From a bacterium (GTDB taxonomy: Bacteria; DRYD01), in the NCBI GenBank assembly GCA_030549815.1, contig JAUQQQ010000011.1:1-31657 (forward strand): 31,657 nt of DNA, written 5' to 3'. A program made the position numbers and the translations under genes. Shown in pieces: positions 15,797 through 25,437 of this stretch (position 1 is its first letter; each line of letters begins with the position of its first letter). The notes beneath the pieces are model-generated. The model had not been told where the DNA came from. It ran no database searches and was given only the letters and a program-made list of their open reading frames with translations.

Positions 15797-17083
15797 ATGA
15801 ACAGAAAAAGAATTATAAAAGAGTTTATAGAAAATCAGGATAAGAAAACGAAGGTTTTGGATTATCCTTTTAAAGTCATATATAAGAAAGTTGATAATCC
15901 AATTAGTTTCGTGGCTTTTTTCACAAAAGTAGGATCAATATATGAAAAAGATGATTATAAAGGTATTGCTCATTTGATAGAGCACTGTATTTTTAGAGGT
16001 TCTCAAAAATATTCTCAAGATATTTCGAAGATGATAAATAGTTTAGGGGGATATACTAACGCTTATACCTCCTATGATCAAACTGCCTATTACATCAATC
16101 TTCCTTCTTCTTCATTGTTCCAAGCAATGGACATTCTGTGGGATATGGTATTTAATCCTCTATTTAGAAAAGAAGATGTTGAATCTGAGAGGAATATAAT
16201 TTTTCATGAGATAAAGATGAGAGATGATGATCCTTTTGTTGTTCTTTTTGAAGAAACTTTGAAGAGTATGTATAGTGTTAATCCTATTAGGCATCCAATA
16301 ATAGGGTATGAGGAAACTCTAAAAAATATTGATTTAGAAATTATATCTGAATTTTATTCTTACTATAGAAATCCCGAGAATTCTTTTTTCGTTATTGTTA
16401 CTGATTATGATGAAAAGGATATAAGAAAAAAATTGGATGATTTATTTAAGGCTTGTAAAATTGATAATAAAAGAATTGAGGTTGATTTTACAGAGGAGAA
16501 TGTAAAATATGATAAATTGGAATTAAAAGGAAGTGTTAGTAAAACTTATTTAATGATTTCATATAAAGCTCCTAAGTTATCCGAAAAATATAAGGATATA
16601 GAAAAATCATATTATTTTTCTTTAATAAGTTATATTCTTGCTGGTTCTTCTTATGGGTTATTTAATAGAATTTTGAAGAATGAAAAAAAATTAGTAGATA
16701 CTGTCAGTTTCGATATGTATTCAACAAATGAGTTACCAGGCATAATTTATTTTGCTGCCGTCTGTGAATACAAAAACATTAATAAAATTATTGATGAATA
16801 CAAAAAAATTATATCTGGTCTTAAATCATTGATAGAATTTGATTTCTTTGATGTGGTAAAAGAGAACTTTTATAGTTCTGCTTTTTGGAGTTTTGAGACT
16901 TCTTCTAATCAGGGTATGCTTATCGGGTCTAATGAGCTTTTTAAAACCTATAAAGAGGCGTATAATTATCTCTATAAGATAGAGAATATAAAGCTTAATG
17001 ATGTTTTGGATTTATTTTATGATTATGTAAGAACTGATGATTTTATGATATCGATTTATGATAAGGAAAGCCCGCCTTCTTGA
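15797..17083 (+). CDS. M16 family zinc metallopeptidase
   Basis: A 428-residue peptidase of the pitrilysin/processing-peptidase family. The inverted zinc motif HxxEH is intact as HLIEH in GIAHLIEHCIFRGSQKY, and the downstream third ligand Glu lies in ERNIIFHEIKMRDDDP. The blocks INSLGGYTNAYTSYDQTAYYI and NPIRHPIIGYEETLKNI are typical. Length and domain pair fit a single M16 subunit with two related halves. No signal peptide is seen, so it is likely cytoplasmic. It starts 1 nt after ftsY, with only a weak purine stretch upstream, so coupled translation is likely. Natural substrates in this organism cannot be told from sequence. Confidence 0.9.
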   Translation: MNRKRIIKEFIENQDKKTKVLDYPFKVIYKKVDNPISFVAFFTKVGSIYEKDDYKGIAHLIEHCIFRGSQKYSQDISKMINSLGGYTNAYTSYDQTAYYINLPSSSLFQAMDILWDMVFNPLFRKEDVESERNIIFHEIKMRDDDPFVVLFEETLKSMYSVNPIRHPIIGYEETLKNIDLEIISEFYSYYRNPENSFFVIVTDYDEKDIRKKLDDLFKACKIDNKRIEVDFTEENVKYDKLELKGSVSKTYLMISYKAPKLSEKYKDIEKSYYFSLISYILAGSSYGLFNRILKNEKKLVDTVSFDMYSTNELPGIIYFAAVCEYKNINKIIDEYKKIISGLKSLIEFDFFDVVKENFYSSAFWSFETSSNQGMLIGSNELFKTYKEAYNYLYKIENIKLNDVLDLFYDYVRTDDFMISIYDKESPPS

Positions 17084-17107
17084 GTGGCGGAATATAAATA
17101 ACTCAAG
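17072..17107 (+). promoter_or_regulatory. Two interlocking stems between the M16 peptidase gene and frr
   Basis: CCGCC (17072-17076) can pair with GGCGG (17086-17090), and CTTGAGT (17079-17085) can pair with ACTCAAG (17101-17107). The second left arm lies in the loop of the first stem, so the two compete or form a pseudoknot. They span the peptidase stop codon and end 22 nt before the frr start. A regulatory role is a guess. Confidence 0.3.
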
Positions 17108-17129
17108 GTAATGAAGGGAGAAAGATATT

Positions 17130-17699
17130 ATGGATAACGACCCAAAACAAATAATTAATGCAATGAAAAAACAAATGGATGACGCTATCAATTATTTTTT
17201 AAAAGAATTAAGATCAATGAGGACAGGAAGGGCTTCCCCTTCTTTAGTCGAAGATTTAAAAGTTGAGTATCATGGAAGTATTGTCCCATTAAAATCATTA
17301 GCTTCTATATCAGTGCCTGATCCCAGGATGATTGTTATCCAACCTTTTGATAAGGGAGCTATATCTGCAATAGAAAAAGCTATTCAAAAATCTAATCTCT
17401 CTCTTAATCCGCAAATCGAAGGAAATTTAATAAGAATATTAATACCAAGATTAACTGAGGAAAATAGAAAACAATTAACAAAATTTGTTAGTCAAAAAGC
17501 TGAAGAAATTAAACAATCGATAAGGAATGCGCGTAGAGATGCTGTCGAAAAAATTAAGGACCTATCAAAAAAACAAAAAGTTATATCTGAAGATGAATCA
17601 ACGAGATTCCAAAAAGAAATAGAGAAAATTACCAAAGAATACCTCGATAAAGTAGAAAAATATACTGAAGAGAAAAATAAAGAAATACTGACAGTTTAA
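17130..17699 (+). CDS. frr: Ribosome recycling factor
   Basis: A 189-residue protein that, with EF-G, splits the post-termination ribosome. The whole length matches RRF: MKKQMDDAINYFLKELRSMRTGRASPSLVEDLKVEYHGS at the N-terminus (the RTGRASP block), then SISVPDPRMIVIQPFDKGAISAIEKAI, NLIRILIPRLTEENRKQL and RNARRDAVEKIKDLSKK. The size is normal. AGGGAG lies 9 nt before the ATG. In many bacteria frr follows pyrH and tsf, but here it stands between the M16 peptidase and an unknown membrane protein. Confidence 0.96.
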   Translation: MDNDPKQIINAMKKQMDDAINYFLKELRSMRTGRASPSLVEDLKVEYHGSIVPLKSLASISVPDPRMIVIQPFDKGAISAIEKAIQKSNLSLNPQIEGNLIRILIPRLTEENRKQLTKFVSQKAEEIKQSIRNARRDAVEKIKDLSKKQKVISEDESTRFQKEIEKITKEYLDKVEKYTEEKNKEILTV

Positions 17700-17711
17700 A
17701 AAGGAAAGGAA

Positions 17712-18185
17712 GTGGATAGAGATTTATTACAAGATTTCAAAGACTTATTTGAACCCAAAATTTGGGTTTCTAAAGTTAACGTTCTTTTGAAGATAATTAT
17801 GAGTGTACTTGTTATTATAGGAATATTGTTAATAGTTACTGGTTTTTTAAAGAGGAGTGAATTGGATGAGTTTTTTGTAATTCCTATTATTTTGGGTATA
17901 GTTGATTTTATTGCAGCCTACATTTTATTTATTAAGAATGTGGGGTACAAAATATATTTTACTGGTAGAGATATTATAGTTTCAAAATGGGCTAAGGAAA
18001 TTGCAAGAATAAACATGCAGAGAGCAGATATTATTTATAAAAAGAGATTTTTATATGATATTTTAGAATTTTATGTTGATAAAAATAATGTATTTAGTTG
18101 TCCTTCTTATTGGTTTAAAAAGAACGAGTTTGAGAATTTAAAAGATTTTTTATTTAAGATAAGAAAATATTATAAATCTTTATAA
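17712..18185 (+). CDS. Small membrane protein with two TM helices and a possible PH-like domain
   Basis: A 157-residue protein. After a short N-terminal segment come two hydrophobic helices (about 24-46, LLKIIMSVLVIIGILLIVTG, and 53-74, FVIPIILGIVDFIAAYILF). A soluble tail of ~80 residues follows with KIYFTGRDIIVSKWAKEIARINMQRADIIYKK, a strand pattern like that of bacterial pleckstrin-homology proteins (YxxTxxxIxxxxG). The family call is tentative. It starts with GTG, 7 nt after AAGG, and ends 3 nt before the ABC ATPase gene, so co-transcription with it is likely. Function unknown. Confidence 0.65.
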   Translation: MDRDLLQDFKDLFEPKIWVSKVNVLLKIIMSVLVIIGILLIVTGFLKRSELDEFFVIPIILGIVDFIAAYILFIKNVGYKIYFTGRDIIVSKWAKEIARINMQRADIIYKKRFLYDILEFYVDKNNVFSCPSYWFKKNEFENLKDFLFKIRKYYKSL

Positions 18186-18188
18186 AAA

Positions 18189-19232
18189 ATGCTAAGGGTA
18201 GAAAATTTGAACAAATTTTTCAATAGAAACCAAGTTTTATTTGATATAAATTTTGAGATAAATAAGGGTGTTTTTTTGAGTATTTTGGGGCCTTCAGGAT
18301 GTGGAAAAACCACTCTACTTAGATGTATCGCAGGATTGGAAGAAGTCCAAAGCGGAAAGATTTTTATAAATGGCAGAGATGTTACTAATTTTCATCCGTC
18401 CAACAGAAACATAGCTATGGTTTTCCAAACTTATGCTCTTTATCCACATATGACAGTTAAAGATAACATTACTATTGGCTTGAGAATAAAAAAGGTCCCT
18501 AAAAATGAGATAGAACAAAAATTATCTAAGGTTGTTGATTTTTTGAAGATAGGAGATATTTTAAATAAGTATCCAAGTCAGATTTCAGGTGGGCAAAGAC
18601 AAAGAGTTGCTATTGCACGAGCACTCGTTAAAGAACCTGATATTTTTCTTTTCGATGAACCTTTGAGTAATTTAGATGCTTTGCTGCGAGAAAAAGCGAG
18701 AGAAGAAATAAAGAAAATATTGATAGAGTTGAATGCTACAGCTGTTTTTGTTACTCACGACCAAGTTGAGGCTATGACCCTCTCCGATTTTATAATCGTT
18801 ATGGATAGAGGTAGGATAATGCAATTTGGAACACCAGAAGAGATTTATAATAATCCTCAGAATTTCTTTACTGCATCTTTTGTTGGTAGCCCGCAAATAA
18901 ACTATTATAATTGCAAAGTTCTTGATCAAAAAATAATTATCGAGAATGATTTGGAAATACAAAAGATAGATAATTTAAGGGAAGGTAATTATATACTTGC
19001 AATAAGGCCTGAAAAAATACTGTTGGAAGAAACTAAAGATAGTATTAAAATCACAGGAAAAACACTATTTTATGATAATTTGGGATCTTATTTCTTAATT
19101 AATGTTTTAGTTAATAATGTTATTTTCAAAGTGATTAACAAGGAGAAAATAGAAAGAAATCAGGAACTAAACCTGTATTTACCTATAAAAGATATTTTTG
19201 TATTTACTGAGGATGGCAAAAGGGTTAAGTAA
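18189..19232 (+). CDS. ABC transporter ATP-binding protein, MalK/UgpC type
   Basis: A 347-residue ATPase subunit of an importer, most like those energising sugar or oligosaccharide uptake (MalK, UgpC, MsmX). Motifs in order: Walker A GPSGCGKTT (about 36-44), Q-loop FQTYALYPHMTV, signature ISGGQRQRVAIARALVKEP, Walker B FLFDEPLSNLDA, and the H-loop VTHDQVEAMTLSD. A C-terminal regulatory TOBE-type domain follows from about 235 (ILAIRPEKI). No permease or binding protein is adjacent, so it may serve several systems in trans, as MsmX-type ATPases do. The ATG at 18189 has a poor ribosome binding site, and translation may be coupled to the preceding gene. Confidence 0.92.
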   Translation: MLRVENLNKFFNRNQVLFDINFEINKGVFLSILGPSGCGKTTLLRCIAGLEEVQSGKIFINGRDVTNFHPSNRNIAMVFQTYALYPHMTVKDNITIGLRIKKVPKNEIEQKLSKVVDFLKIGDILNKYPSQISGGQRQRVAIARALVKEPDIFLFDEPLSNLDALLREKAREEIKKILIELNATAVFVTHDQVEAMTLSDFIIVMDRGRIMQFGTPEEIYNNPQNFFTASFVGSPQINYYNCKVLDQKIIIENDLEIQKIDNLREGNYILAIRPEKILLEETKDSIKITGKTLFYDNLGSYFLINVLVNNVIFKVINKEKIERNQELNLYLPIKDIFVFTEDGKRVK

Positions 19233-19246
19233 AGGAGGAAGAAAAA

Positions 19247-20788
19247 ATGATAGAAAAAATAAGAAATAAAGCAAAAAAGGTTTTTGATAATCTATCTGTT
19301 GCCCAGTTGTATGAACATACGATAATAAAGAATTTGGGAATTATTTCTTCTTCTGGTGCTTTGGTTGTTAATACTTCTCCTTATACGGGAAGATCTCCCA
19401 AGGATAAGTTTGTTGTGTTGGATGAGTATACTGAAAATTTGATTTGGTGGGGTGATGTAAATCACCCTATAGAAAGAGAAAAATTTGATAGGATAAAAGA
19501 GAAAGCTCTTGGATATGTTGAAGGGAAAGAATTTTATACGTGGAGTGGTTATGCAGGTGCTAACCCTAATTATACTGTCGAAATTTCTCTAATCACTGAA
19601 AGCCCATATCATTGTATCTTTGCTAATAATTTGTTCATAAGAAAGAATGAATTGAAACCTAATAGGATTGTGGAGAAAATAGGGATAGTTCATTTACCTT
19701 TTTTAAAATTGGAGGGGCCAAAGGATGGTGTTAGAAGCGAGGTCGCCGTTATCTTGGATATTTCCGAACCTCTTATTTTTATTGCAGGGACTCTGTATTG
19801 TGGAGAAATAAAAAAAGCAGTTTTTACTTTCCTTAATTATCTCTATTTAGAGAAATTTGATATTTTACCTATGCATTGCGGGGCAAATAGAGATTTGAAT
19901 TCGATGAGTACAGCTTTGTTTTTTGGTTTATCAGGCACAGGAAAAACAACTTTATCAACGGACCCATCAAGAAGATTAATTGGTGATGATGAGCATGGAT
20001 GGACTGAAAATGATATATTTAATTTCGAAGGCGGATCTTATGCAAAAATAATTAATCTTGATTTTTATAAAGAAAGGGAAATATATTTGGCTACAAATAG
20101 GTTTGGGACGATAATCGAGAATGCTGTTTGTGACTTGAAAACACGGGAAATAGATTTTTCGGATAATTCTATAACTGAAAATACTCGTTCTGCTTACCCT
20201 AATAAATACATTGAAATAATGGAGCAGAGTTTAATGGGTGAGGTTCCTGATACAATTTTCTTTTTATCTGCTGATGCTACGGGTTCTTTGCCGCCAATAG
20301 CAATTTTGGAAGGTAATCAAATATTGGAATATTTTTTATTGGGTTATACATCCAAGTTAGCAGGTACTGAAAGGGGAGTTAAAGATCCTGAGCCAACATT
20401 TTCTGAAGCTTTTGCCAAACCATTTTTACCACTTAATCCCATAAAATATGCACAAAAACTTTTCGAAAATGTCAAAAAATATAAAACAAACGTGTATTTG
20501 ATTAATACGGGATGGATTGGCAATAGGTATCCAGTTGCTAAAAGAATAGATCTTTCTTATACAAGAAGTATTGTAAAGGCTGCACTTGAAAAGAAAATAG
20601 ACAAAAATAATTCTTATGTTCATCCGGTTTTTGGTTTCAAAGTTCCGTTTGTTCCTAACTTACCTTCTGAATTATTTAGACCTCATAATTTGTGGCAAGA
20701 TGAAAATGAATATTATAAACAGGCTAACTCTCTGAAAAAACTTTTTGAGGAAAAATTGGAAAAATATAGAAATCTTATTAATAAATAG
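19247..20788 (+). CDS. pckA: Phosphoenolpyruvate carboxykinase (ATP)
   Basis: A 513-residue enzyme converting oxaloacetate and ATP to phosphoenolpyruvate, CO2 and ADP, a first step of gluconeogenesis or, in reverse, an anaplerotic and energy-conserving step. Hallmarks are YTGRSPKDKFVV near residue 45, the P-loop GLSGTGKTTLSTDP around 225-240, LIGDDEHGW just after it, FNFEGGSYAKIINL, FLSADATGSLPPIA, and the ATP-type RSAYPNKYI block. The length fits the ATP-dependent family and not the GTP-dependent one. AAAGGAGG lies 8 nt before the ATG. apgM lies about 4.6 kb downstream, so the window holds two enzymes around phosphoenolpyruvate, though not in one operon. Confidence 0.96.
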   Translation: MIEKIRNKAKKVFDNLSVAQLYEHTIIKNLGIISSSGALVVNTSPYTGRSPKDKFVVLDEYTENLIWWGDVNHPIEREKFDRIKEKALGYVEGKEFYTWSGYAGANPNYTVEISLITESPYHCIFANNLFIRKNELKPNRIVEKIGIVHLPFLKLEGPKDGVRSEVAVILDISEPLIFIAGTLYCGEIKKAVFTFLNYLYLEKFDILPMHCGANRDLNSMSTALFFGLSGTGKTTLSTDPSRRLIGDDEHGWTENDIFNFEGGSYAKIINLDFYKEREIYLATNRFGTIIENAVCDLKTREIDFSDNSITENTRSAYPNKYIEIMEQSLMGEVPDTIFFLSADATGSLPPIAILEGNQILEYFLLGYTSKLAGTERGVKDPEPTFSEAFAKPFLPLNPIKYAQKLFENVKKYKTNVYLINTGWIGNRYPVAKRIDLSYTRSIVKAALEKKIDKNNSYVHPVFGFKVPFVPNLPSELFRPHNLWQDENEYYKQANSLKKLFEEKLEKYRNLINK

Positions 20789-20807
20789 ATATAAGAGGGT
20801 TTAGAAG

Positions 20808-22097
20808 ATGGAAAAAAAAGATTTGAAAGGAAAGTTTTCTAAAAAAGAAGTAAAAAAAGAAGAATTATTAGAAAAAGAAGAAATAGTTGATTTAGTTAAA
20901 CAAACTGTTCAAAGTAAAAAATTATCAAAAAAGCAAAAGCAGGAATTAGAAACTTTATCTGATAAAAAGGTTGCTTTTGCGGGGAAAATACAGCTTAAGG
21001 AATTAGCGATGTTTACTAATCAATGGGCTACGATGATGGAAGCAGGATTGGATCTTAAAAAATCAATGTTTATACTTTTTAATCAAGCTGAAAACCCGAA
21101 ACTGAAAAAGATAATTAATGATGTTTATGTTGAGGTTTCAAAAGGATCCACTATAACTAAAGCTTTATCAAAGTATGAAAAGGATTTGGGACCTTATTTT
21201 TTGGGTATGGTTGAGGCAGGAGAAAAATCAGGACTTCTTGATAGAAACCTAAAGCAATTAGCAAATAGTTTGGAAAGGATGGCAAAGATACAAGCAAAAG
21301 TTAAATCTTCTTTAACTTATCCTATTTTAATAATCGTGTTTGCTTTTGTTATTGCTTTCGTTGTATTCCAATTCGTTTTGCCTCAGATATTTGCGGTTAT
21401 AAAAGATATGAATGTAAAATTACCTTTTATTACGCAGGTTTTGATAGCAATAACTGATTTTATGAGAACCCCTGCGTTTTATATTATATTTTTCGGTGCT
21501 ATAATAGGAGGGTTTGTTTTTTATAATAATTTTTCAAAAACTAAGAAAGGAAGACAGATACTTGATATAGTAAAAATAAGAATTCCTGTTTTTGGTAATA
21601 TAATTAAATCTTACTTAGTTGTTTCATTTTTTTCTACTATTTCTTCTTTGGTTGCTACAGGAACTCCTATGATAAAAGCATTGGAGATTACTAAAAAAGT
21701 CCTCAGTAATTATGTTTTTGATAAGATCATAGATTATGCTATTATAAAGATAAGTGAAGGAAAAACTTTAAGTGATATATTCTTTAAGTTTATAAAAGGA
21801 CAATATAATCCCAATACTGATGTTTTGACAGAAGACGATAAAGTAGTTTTAGCTATTATCAGAGATATTTTTGATCCTATGGCAAGACAGATGGTTAGTA
21901 TAGGAGATGAGACAGGAAAAATTGATGAAGTATTAAAAAAATATGCTGATTTCCAAGAAGAACAACTTAATAGAACGATTGAATCAATTTCGACCATAAT
22001 TGAACCATTATTAATCGTGTTTGTCGGTATTTTTGTTGGTATAATTTTGTTAGCTGTTATGATACCACTTTATTCATTGATAACTGCTGGAGATTAA
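20808..22097 (+). CDS. Type II secretion/type IV pilus inner-membrane platform protein (GspF/PilC)
   Basis: A 429-residue membrane protein of the GspF/PilC family, the platform on which a secretion or pilus assembly ATPase acts. The N-terminal ~55 residues are Lys/Glu-rich and probably disordered. Two T2SSF domains follow. The first (about 65-185) has FTNQWATMMEAGLDLKKSM and FLGMVEAGEKSGLLD; the second (about 265-390) has FFSTISSLVATGTPMIKALE and MVSIGDETGKIDEVL. Hydrophobic helices occur near 167-192, 220-240 and 400-425, the last being IIEPLLIVFVGIFVGIILLAVMIPLY. No pilin, GspE/PilB or secretin gene is next to it, so it is either an orphan or the rest is elsewhere. AGAGGG lies upstream of the ATG. 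Confidence 0.92.
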   Translation: MEKKDLKGKFSKKEVKKEELLEKEEIVDLVKQTVQSKKLSKKQKQELETLSDKKVAFAGKIQLKELAMFTNQWATMMEAGLDLKKSMFILFNQAENPKLKKIINDVYVEVSKGSTITKALSKYEKDLGPYFLGMVEAGEKSGLLDRNLKQLANSLERMAKIQAKVKSSLTYPILIIVFAFVIAFVVFQFVLPQIFAVIKDMNVKLPFITQVLIAITDFMRTPAFYIIFFGAIIGGFVFYNNFSKTKKGRQILDIVKIRIPVFGNIIKSYLVVSFFSTISSLVATGTPMIKALEITKKVLSNYVFDKIIDYAIIKISEGKTLSDIFFKFIKGQYNPNTDVLTEDDKVVLAIIRDIFDPMARQMVSIGDETGKIDEVLKKYADFQEEQLNRTIESISTIIEPLLIVFVGIFVGIILLAVMIPLYSLITAGD

Positions 22098-22100
22098 AGA

Positions 22101-22945
22101 ATGAGAGCTACGGTTGCCATACCAACTTATAATAGAATAGAAATATTCTTTAAAACCTTACCTTATTGGGAAAACCAAACTGTCAAAGATTTCGAGATAA
22201 TTGTTATTGATGATAATTCAACCGATGGAACTTATGAAATAATAAAGAATTATCGGGGTAATCTCAAGATAAATGTTATAAAGAACAATGTTAATAAAGG
22301 ATCTGCTGATGGTAGGAATAAAGGAGCTTTGTTTGCTAACTCTGATGTTATAATATATACTGATGATGATACATTCCCTACACCTGAATTTATCGAAATT
22401 CATTTGCAATACCATGAGAAATATAGGAATGCTATAGTTAGGGGACCAATAATTAACTTTAATGATTTAAAATTTTTGGATTTTTTTTTTCTGAAGATAG
22501 TATTTTAAAGAAAATAAGGAAAAATTGGGTTTTATACACTAAAGGATATTCGGGAAATTTTTTCTGCACTGCTAACGTTTCGGTAAGAAGAGACTTAGTG
22601 TTGAAGGCGGGTTTGTTTAATCTTGAATTCGAAAGGTGGCAGGATACTGAATTTGGATATAGATTAAGGAAACTTGGTGTCATTAGATTTTTTGATTTTA
22701 GAGCATGGGTACTGCATTATAAACAAGAATTCACTGATAAAGAAAAAATTATAAAACATTTTTATAAGGAAGGGAAATATGCTGCTAAGTTATTAAAATA
22801 TCATCCTCTTTTTAGTGTAAAATTAAGGACTGGGTTTTTCCCATTTTTCCCCTTGTGGAAAATTTTGTATAAGCATCAACTTAATTCTTCAAAAGGTGCC
22901 TATATAAAAGGATTTCTGGATGAGTATTTTAGTAAAGTGAAATAA
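22101..22945 (+). CDS. Family 2 glycosyltransferase, split by a frameshift at a T10 run
   Basis: The two halves are 22101-22508 (135 residues) and an open frame from about 22490 to 22945. The first half has ATVAIPTYNRIEIFFKTLPY, FEIIVIDDNSTDGTYE, NKGSADGRNKGA and the metal-binding TDDD in DVIIYTDDDTFP, a clear GT-A fold. The second continues SEDSILKKIRKNWVLYTKGYSGNFF, then VSVRRDLVLKAGLFN and FERWQDTEFGYRLRKLG, the acceptor-side block with the ED-like motif, ending in a His-bearing VLHYKQ. Together they make a normal enzyme of about 281 residues. The shift needs 11 or 8 T instead of 10, or a -1 slip. It may be a true pseudogene, phase-variable, rescued by transcriptional slippage, or a sequencing error. 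The start lies 4 nt after the GspF stop. Confidence 0.8.
22481..22490 (+). other. Homopolymer of ten T at the glycosyltransferase frameshift
   Basis: Codons read GAT TTT TTT TTT CTG in the upstream frame and TCT GAA GAT in the downstream one. One added T (or loss of two) would join the two halves. Such runs are prone to polymerase slippage in replication and transcription and to sequencing error. Confidence 0.75.
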
Positions 22946-22982
22946 CAAGGTTTTGTTTTCCTTTTGAAGAATTATTTTTTAT

Positions 22983-25412
22983 ATGAAAACACAGAAATTA
23001 AAATTAAAGGTAGATGATATATTTCAAAATTATAAAGAAACTTTTATAAAAAAGGTGGTTGATAAATACTACAAAACTAAGGATAAAGAAAAGAGAATAG
23101 AATTTGTAGGGCAAGACAGAGCTATAGATACATTGAAATTTGCTATTTCAATAAAGAAGGATAAATATAATGTTTATGCTGCAGGATCGTTTGGATTAGG
23201 CAAAAGAACTATCATTCAGAAAATACTTAGTGAAACAGAAAATGGCTCTTTACCCGATGATTGGATATATATCTATAATTTCGATAATCCTGATGAGCCA
23301 GTCTCTGTAAGATTACCTAATTCCTTAGGCAGAGTTTTTAAAGAAAAATTTGAAGACACAATCAAGAATTTAAGGCAAAACCTCAAAAAAACTTTTGAAG
23401 ATGACAAACATATACAGGCAAAAGAACAATTAATTAGAGAGTATTCCAGAAAAAAAGAAAAAATAATAATGGAGATGCAACAGGAGGCTAATTCTCTTGG
23501 TTTCCTGTTGCAACCAACCAGTAGTGGGTTTTTCATTTCCCCACTTATTGGTGGAAAACCTGTCTCTAATGAAGAAATCCAAAACTTGGAAGAACCCATA
23601 AGAGAAGAGATAAGAAAAAAAGAAGAGATATTGGAAGAAAAAATAGAGCAAAAAATTAGAGAATTAAGAAACCTTGATAAAGAATTATTTGAAAAATTGA
23701 AACAGCTTGACAAAGAATTAGCTGACAAATGGATAAAATTTTACATAGAAGAATTTAAAAAAGAGATATTTAATCATGAGTTATCAAGCAAGTTATATGA
23801 AGAAAGTAAAAGAAAAATACTTAATTATCTTGATGATGTTTGTAAGGACATAAATGATAATTTGGAATTGTTTTTAAAGTTTAAATCTAATGAAGATGGT
23901 ATTCCTTCTCGATACAAGGTTAATCTGATAGTTGATAATAGTAAATTAAAGGGATTACCTGTTGTTTTTGAGGAGTTTCCTACACTTGAGAATTTAGTTG
24001 GGAAAATAGATAAAGAAGTAATCCAAGGGGTATTGGTTACCGATTTTACGATGATAAACGCTGGGGCTTTCCATAAGGCTAACGGTGGATATTTAATCCT
24101 CAACATAATGGATGTCTTAAGAGAATATTTTGCCTATGATGCACTTAAGAGAACTATAAAAAACAGGAAGATAATCATTGAAGATATCCATAGCAGGATT
24201 GGGATCTCTACTAAAATTCTAAAGCCTGAACCTATACCATTTGAAGGAAAAATCATCCTTATTGGACCTTCTATTATATACCATCTACTCTATGAATATG
24301 ATGAGGATTTTAGAGAATATTTCCATGTTGTCTCTTATTTTGAAGAATATCTTGATTTCAATCAGATCAAATTTTTTGAATCAAAGATTGATCTTAAAGA
24401 AATTGTTGAGAAGTATATTTTTGGAATATTGTATATTTTGGAGATGAATTGTAAGAAAAGGATGGATTACAAAGCTGTTTGTTTTCTTTTATATTATCTG
24501 CATCGTCTTGCTGATAGTGTAAAAAGGCTTCCACTTAGAATGTCTGAAATTGAAAATATCTTGATAGAAGCTTCGAATATTTCTTCTTCTGATATTATAA
24601 CAGAAGGTGACTTGAAGAAAGCTATTGAAATGTGGGAATACAGGAATTCTTTTTACAGGGAAAAAGTCCATAAGTTTATTTTGGAAAACACGATTCACAT
24701 AGAAACTACGGGTGAAAGGGTTGGTGTTGTTAACGGATTGGCTGTTTTAAATATAGGACAGTTTTCTTTTGGAAAGCCATCTAAAATTACTGCTACTGTT
24801 GGTTTGGGAAAAGAGGGTGTTATTTCTATTGAAAAAGAGGTAGGTTTCTCGGGACAAATACATAACAAAGCTGTAATGATAATTACAGGGTATTTAATAG
24901 AAAAATATTCTCAGGATTTTCCTCTTACTTTACAAGCGAGGATAACTTTTGAACAGAATTATGGAATGATGGAAGGGGATAGTGCCTCTTGTGCCGAAGT
25001 TTTGGCCATTATTTCTCAGTTATCTAATGTGCCAGTTAAACAGTCTATTGCTATAACTGGTTCAATGAATCAAAAAGGTATGGTTCAGCCAGTTGGTGGA
25101 ATAAAGGAAAAAGTAGAAGGATTTTTCGATATTTGCAAACATAGAAATCATTTAGGTAAGGATACTGGGGTTATTATTCCTAAGCAAAACATCGATGATT
25201 TGGTCCTTAAACCTGAAGTAATAGATGCTATCAAAAAAGGAATATTTAATATATATGCAGTTGAAAATATAGATGAAGTTATAGAAGTAGCTACTTCAAA
25301 GAAAGCTGAAGTTGTCCATAAGTTGGCTTATAATAAACTTAAAGAATATTTTCTAAAAGTTAAAGAATTGTCAAGTGAAAAAATAAAAAGTAGAAAAACA
25401 AGGAAGAAATGA
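22983..25412 (+). CDS. AAA_32-type Lon family protease
   Basis: An 809-residue ATP-dependent serine protease of the Lon superfamily branch with an AAA_32 domain. The N-terminal region has a P-loop AAGSFGLGKRT (68-75), the variant of this branch with Arg after the Lys. A long coiled-coil insert runs from about 125 to 260. Then come the second ATPase half (FTMINAGAFHKANGGYLILNIMDVLRE) and the S16 proteolytic domain from about 575. The Ser-Lys dyad is intact: Ser667 in EGDSAS and Lys710 in GGIKEK, 43 residues apart as in Lon. No substrate-binding LAN domain is present. The ATG at 22983 follows a 37-nt gap and lacks a strong binding site. It likely acts in cytoplasmic protein quality control. Confidence 0.92.
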   Translation: MKTQKLKLKVDDIFQNYKETFIKKVVDKYYKTKDKEKRIEFVGQDRAIDTLKFAISIKKDKYNVYAAGSFGLGKRTIIQKILSETENGSLPDDWIYIYNFDNPDEPVSVRLPNSLGRVFKEKFEDTIKNLRQNLKKTFEDDKHIQAKEQLIREYSRKKEKIIMEMQQEANSLGFLLQPTSSGFFISPLIGGKPVSNEEIQNLEEPIREEIRKKEEILEEKIEQKIRELRNLDKELFEKLKQLDKELADKWIKFYIEEFKKEIFNHELSSKLYEESKRKILNYLDDVCKDINDNLELFLKFKSNEDGIPSRYKVNLIVDNSKLKGLPVVFEEFPTLENLVGKIDKEVIQGVLVTDFTMINAGAFHKANGGYLILNIMDVLREYFAYDALKRTIKNRKIIIEDIHSRIGISTKILKPEPIPFEGKIILIGPSIIYHLLYEYDEDFREYFHVVSYFEEYLDFNQIKFFESKIDLKEIVEKYIFGILYILEMNCKKRMDYKAVCFLLYYLHRLADSVKRLPLRMSEIENILIEASNISSSDIITEGDLKKAIEMWEYRNSFYREKVHKFILENTIHIETTGERVGVVNGLAVLNIGQFSFGKPSKITATVGLGKEGVISIEKEVGFSGQIHNKAVMIITGYLIEKYSQDFPLTLQARITFEQNYGMMEGDSASCAEVLAIISQLSNVPVKQSIAITGSMNQKGMVQPVGGIKEKVEGFFDICKHRNHLGKDTGVIIPKQNIDDLVLKPEVIDAIKKGIFNIYAVENIDEVIEVATSKKAEVVHKLAYNKLKEYFLKVKELSSEKIKSRKTRKK

Positions 25413-25437
25413 GATATTTTATCAAGAGGTGGTAAAA

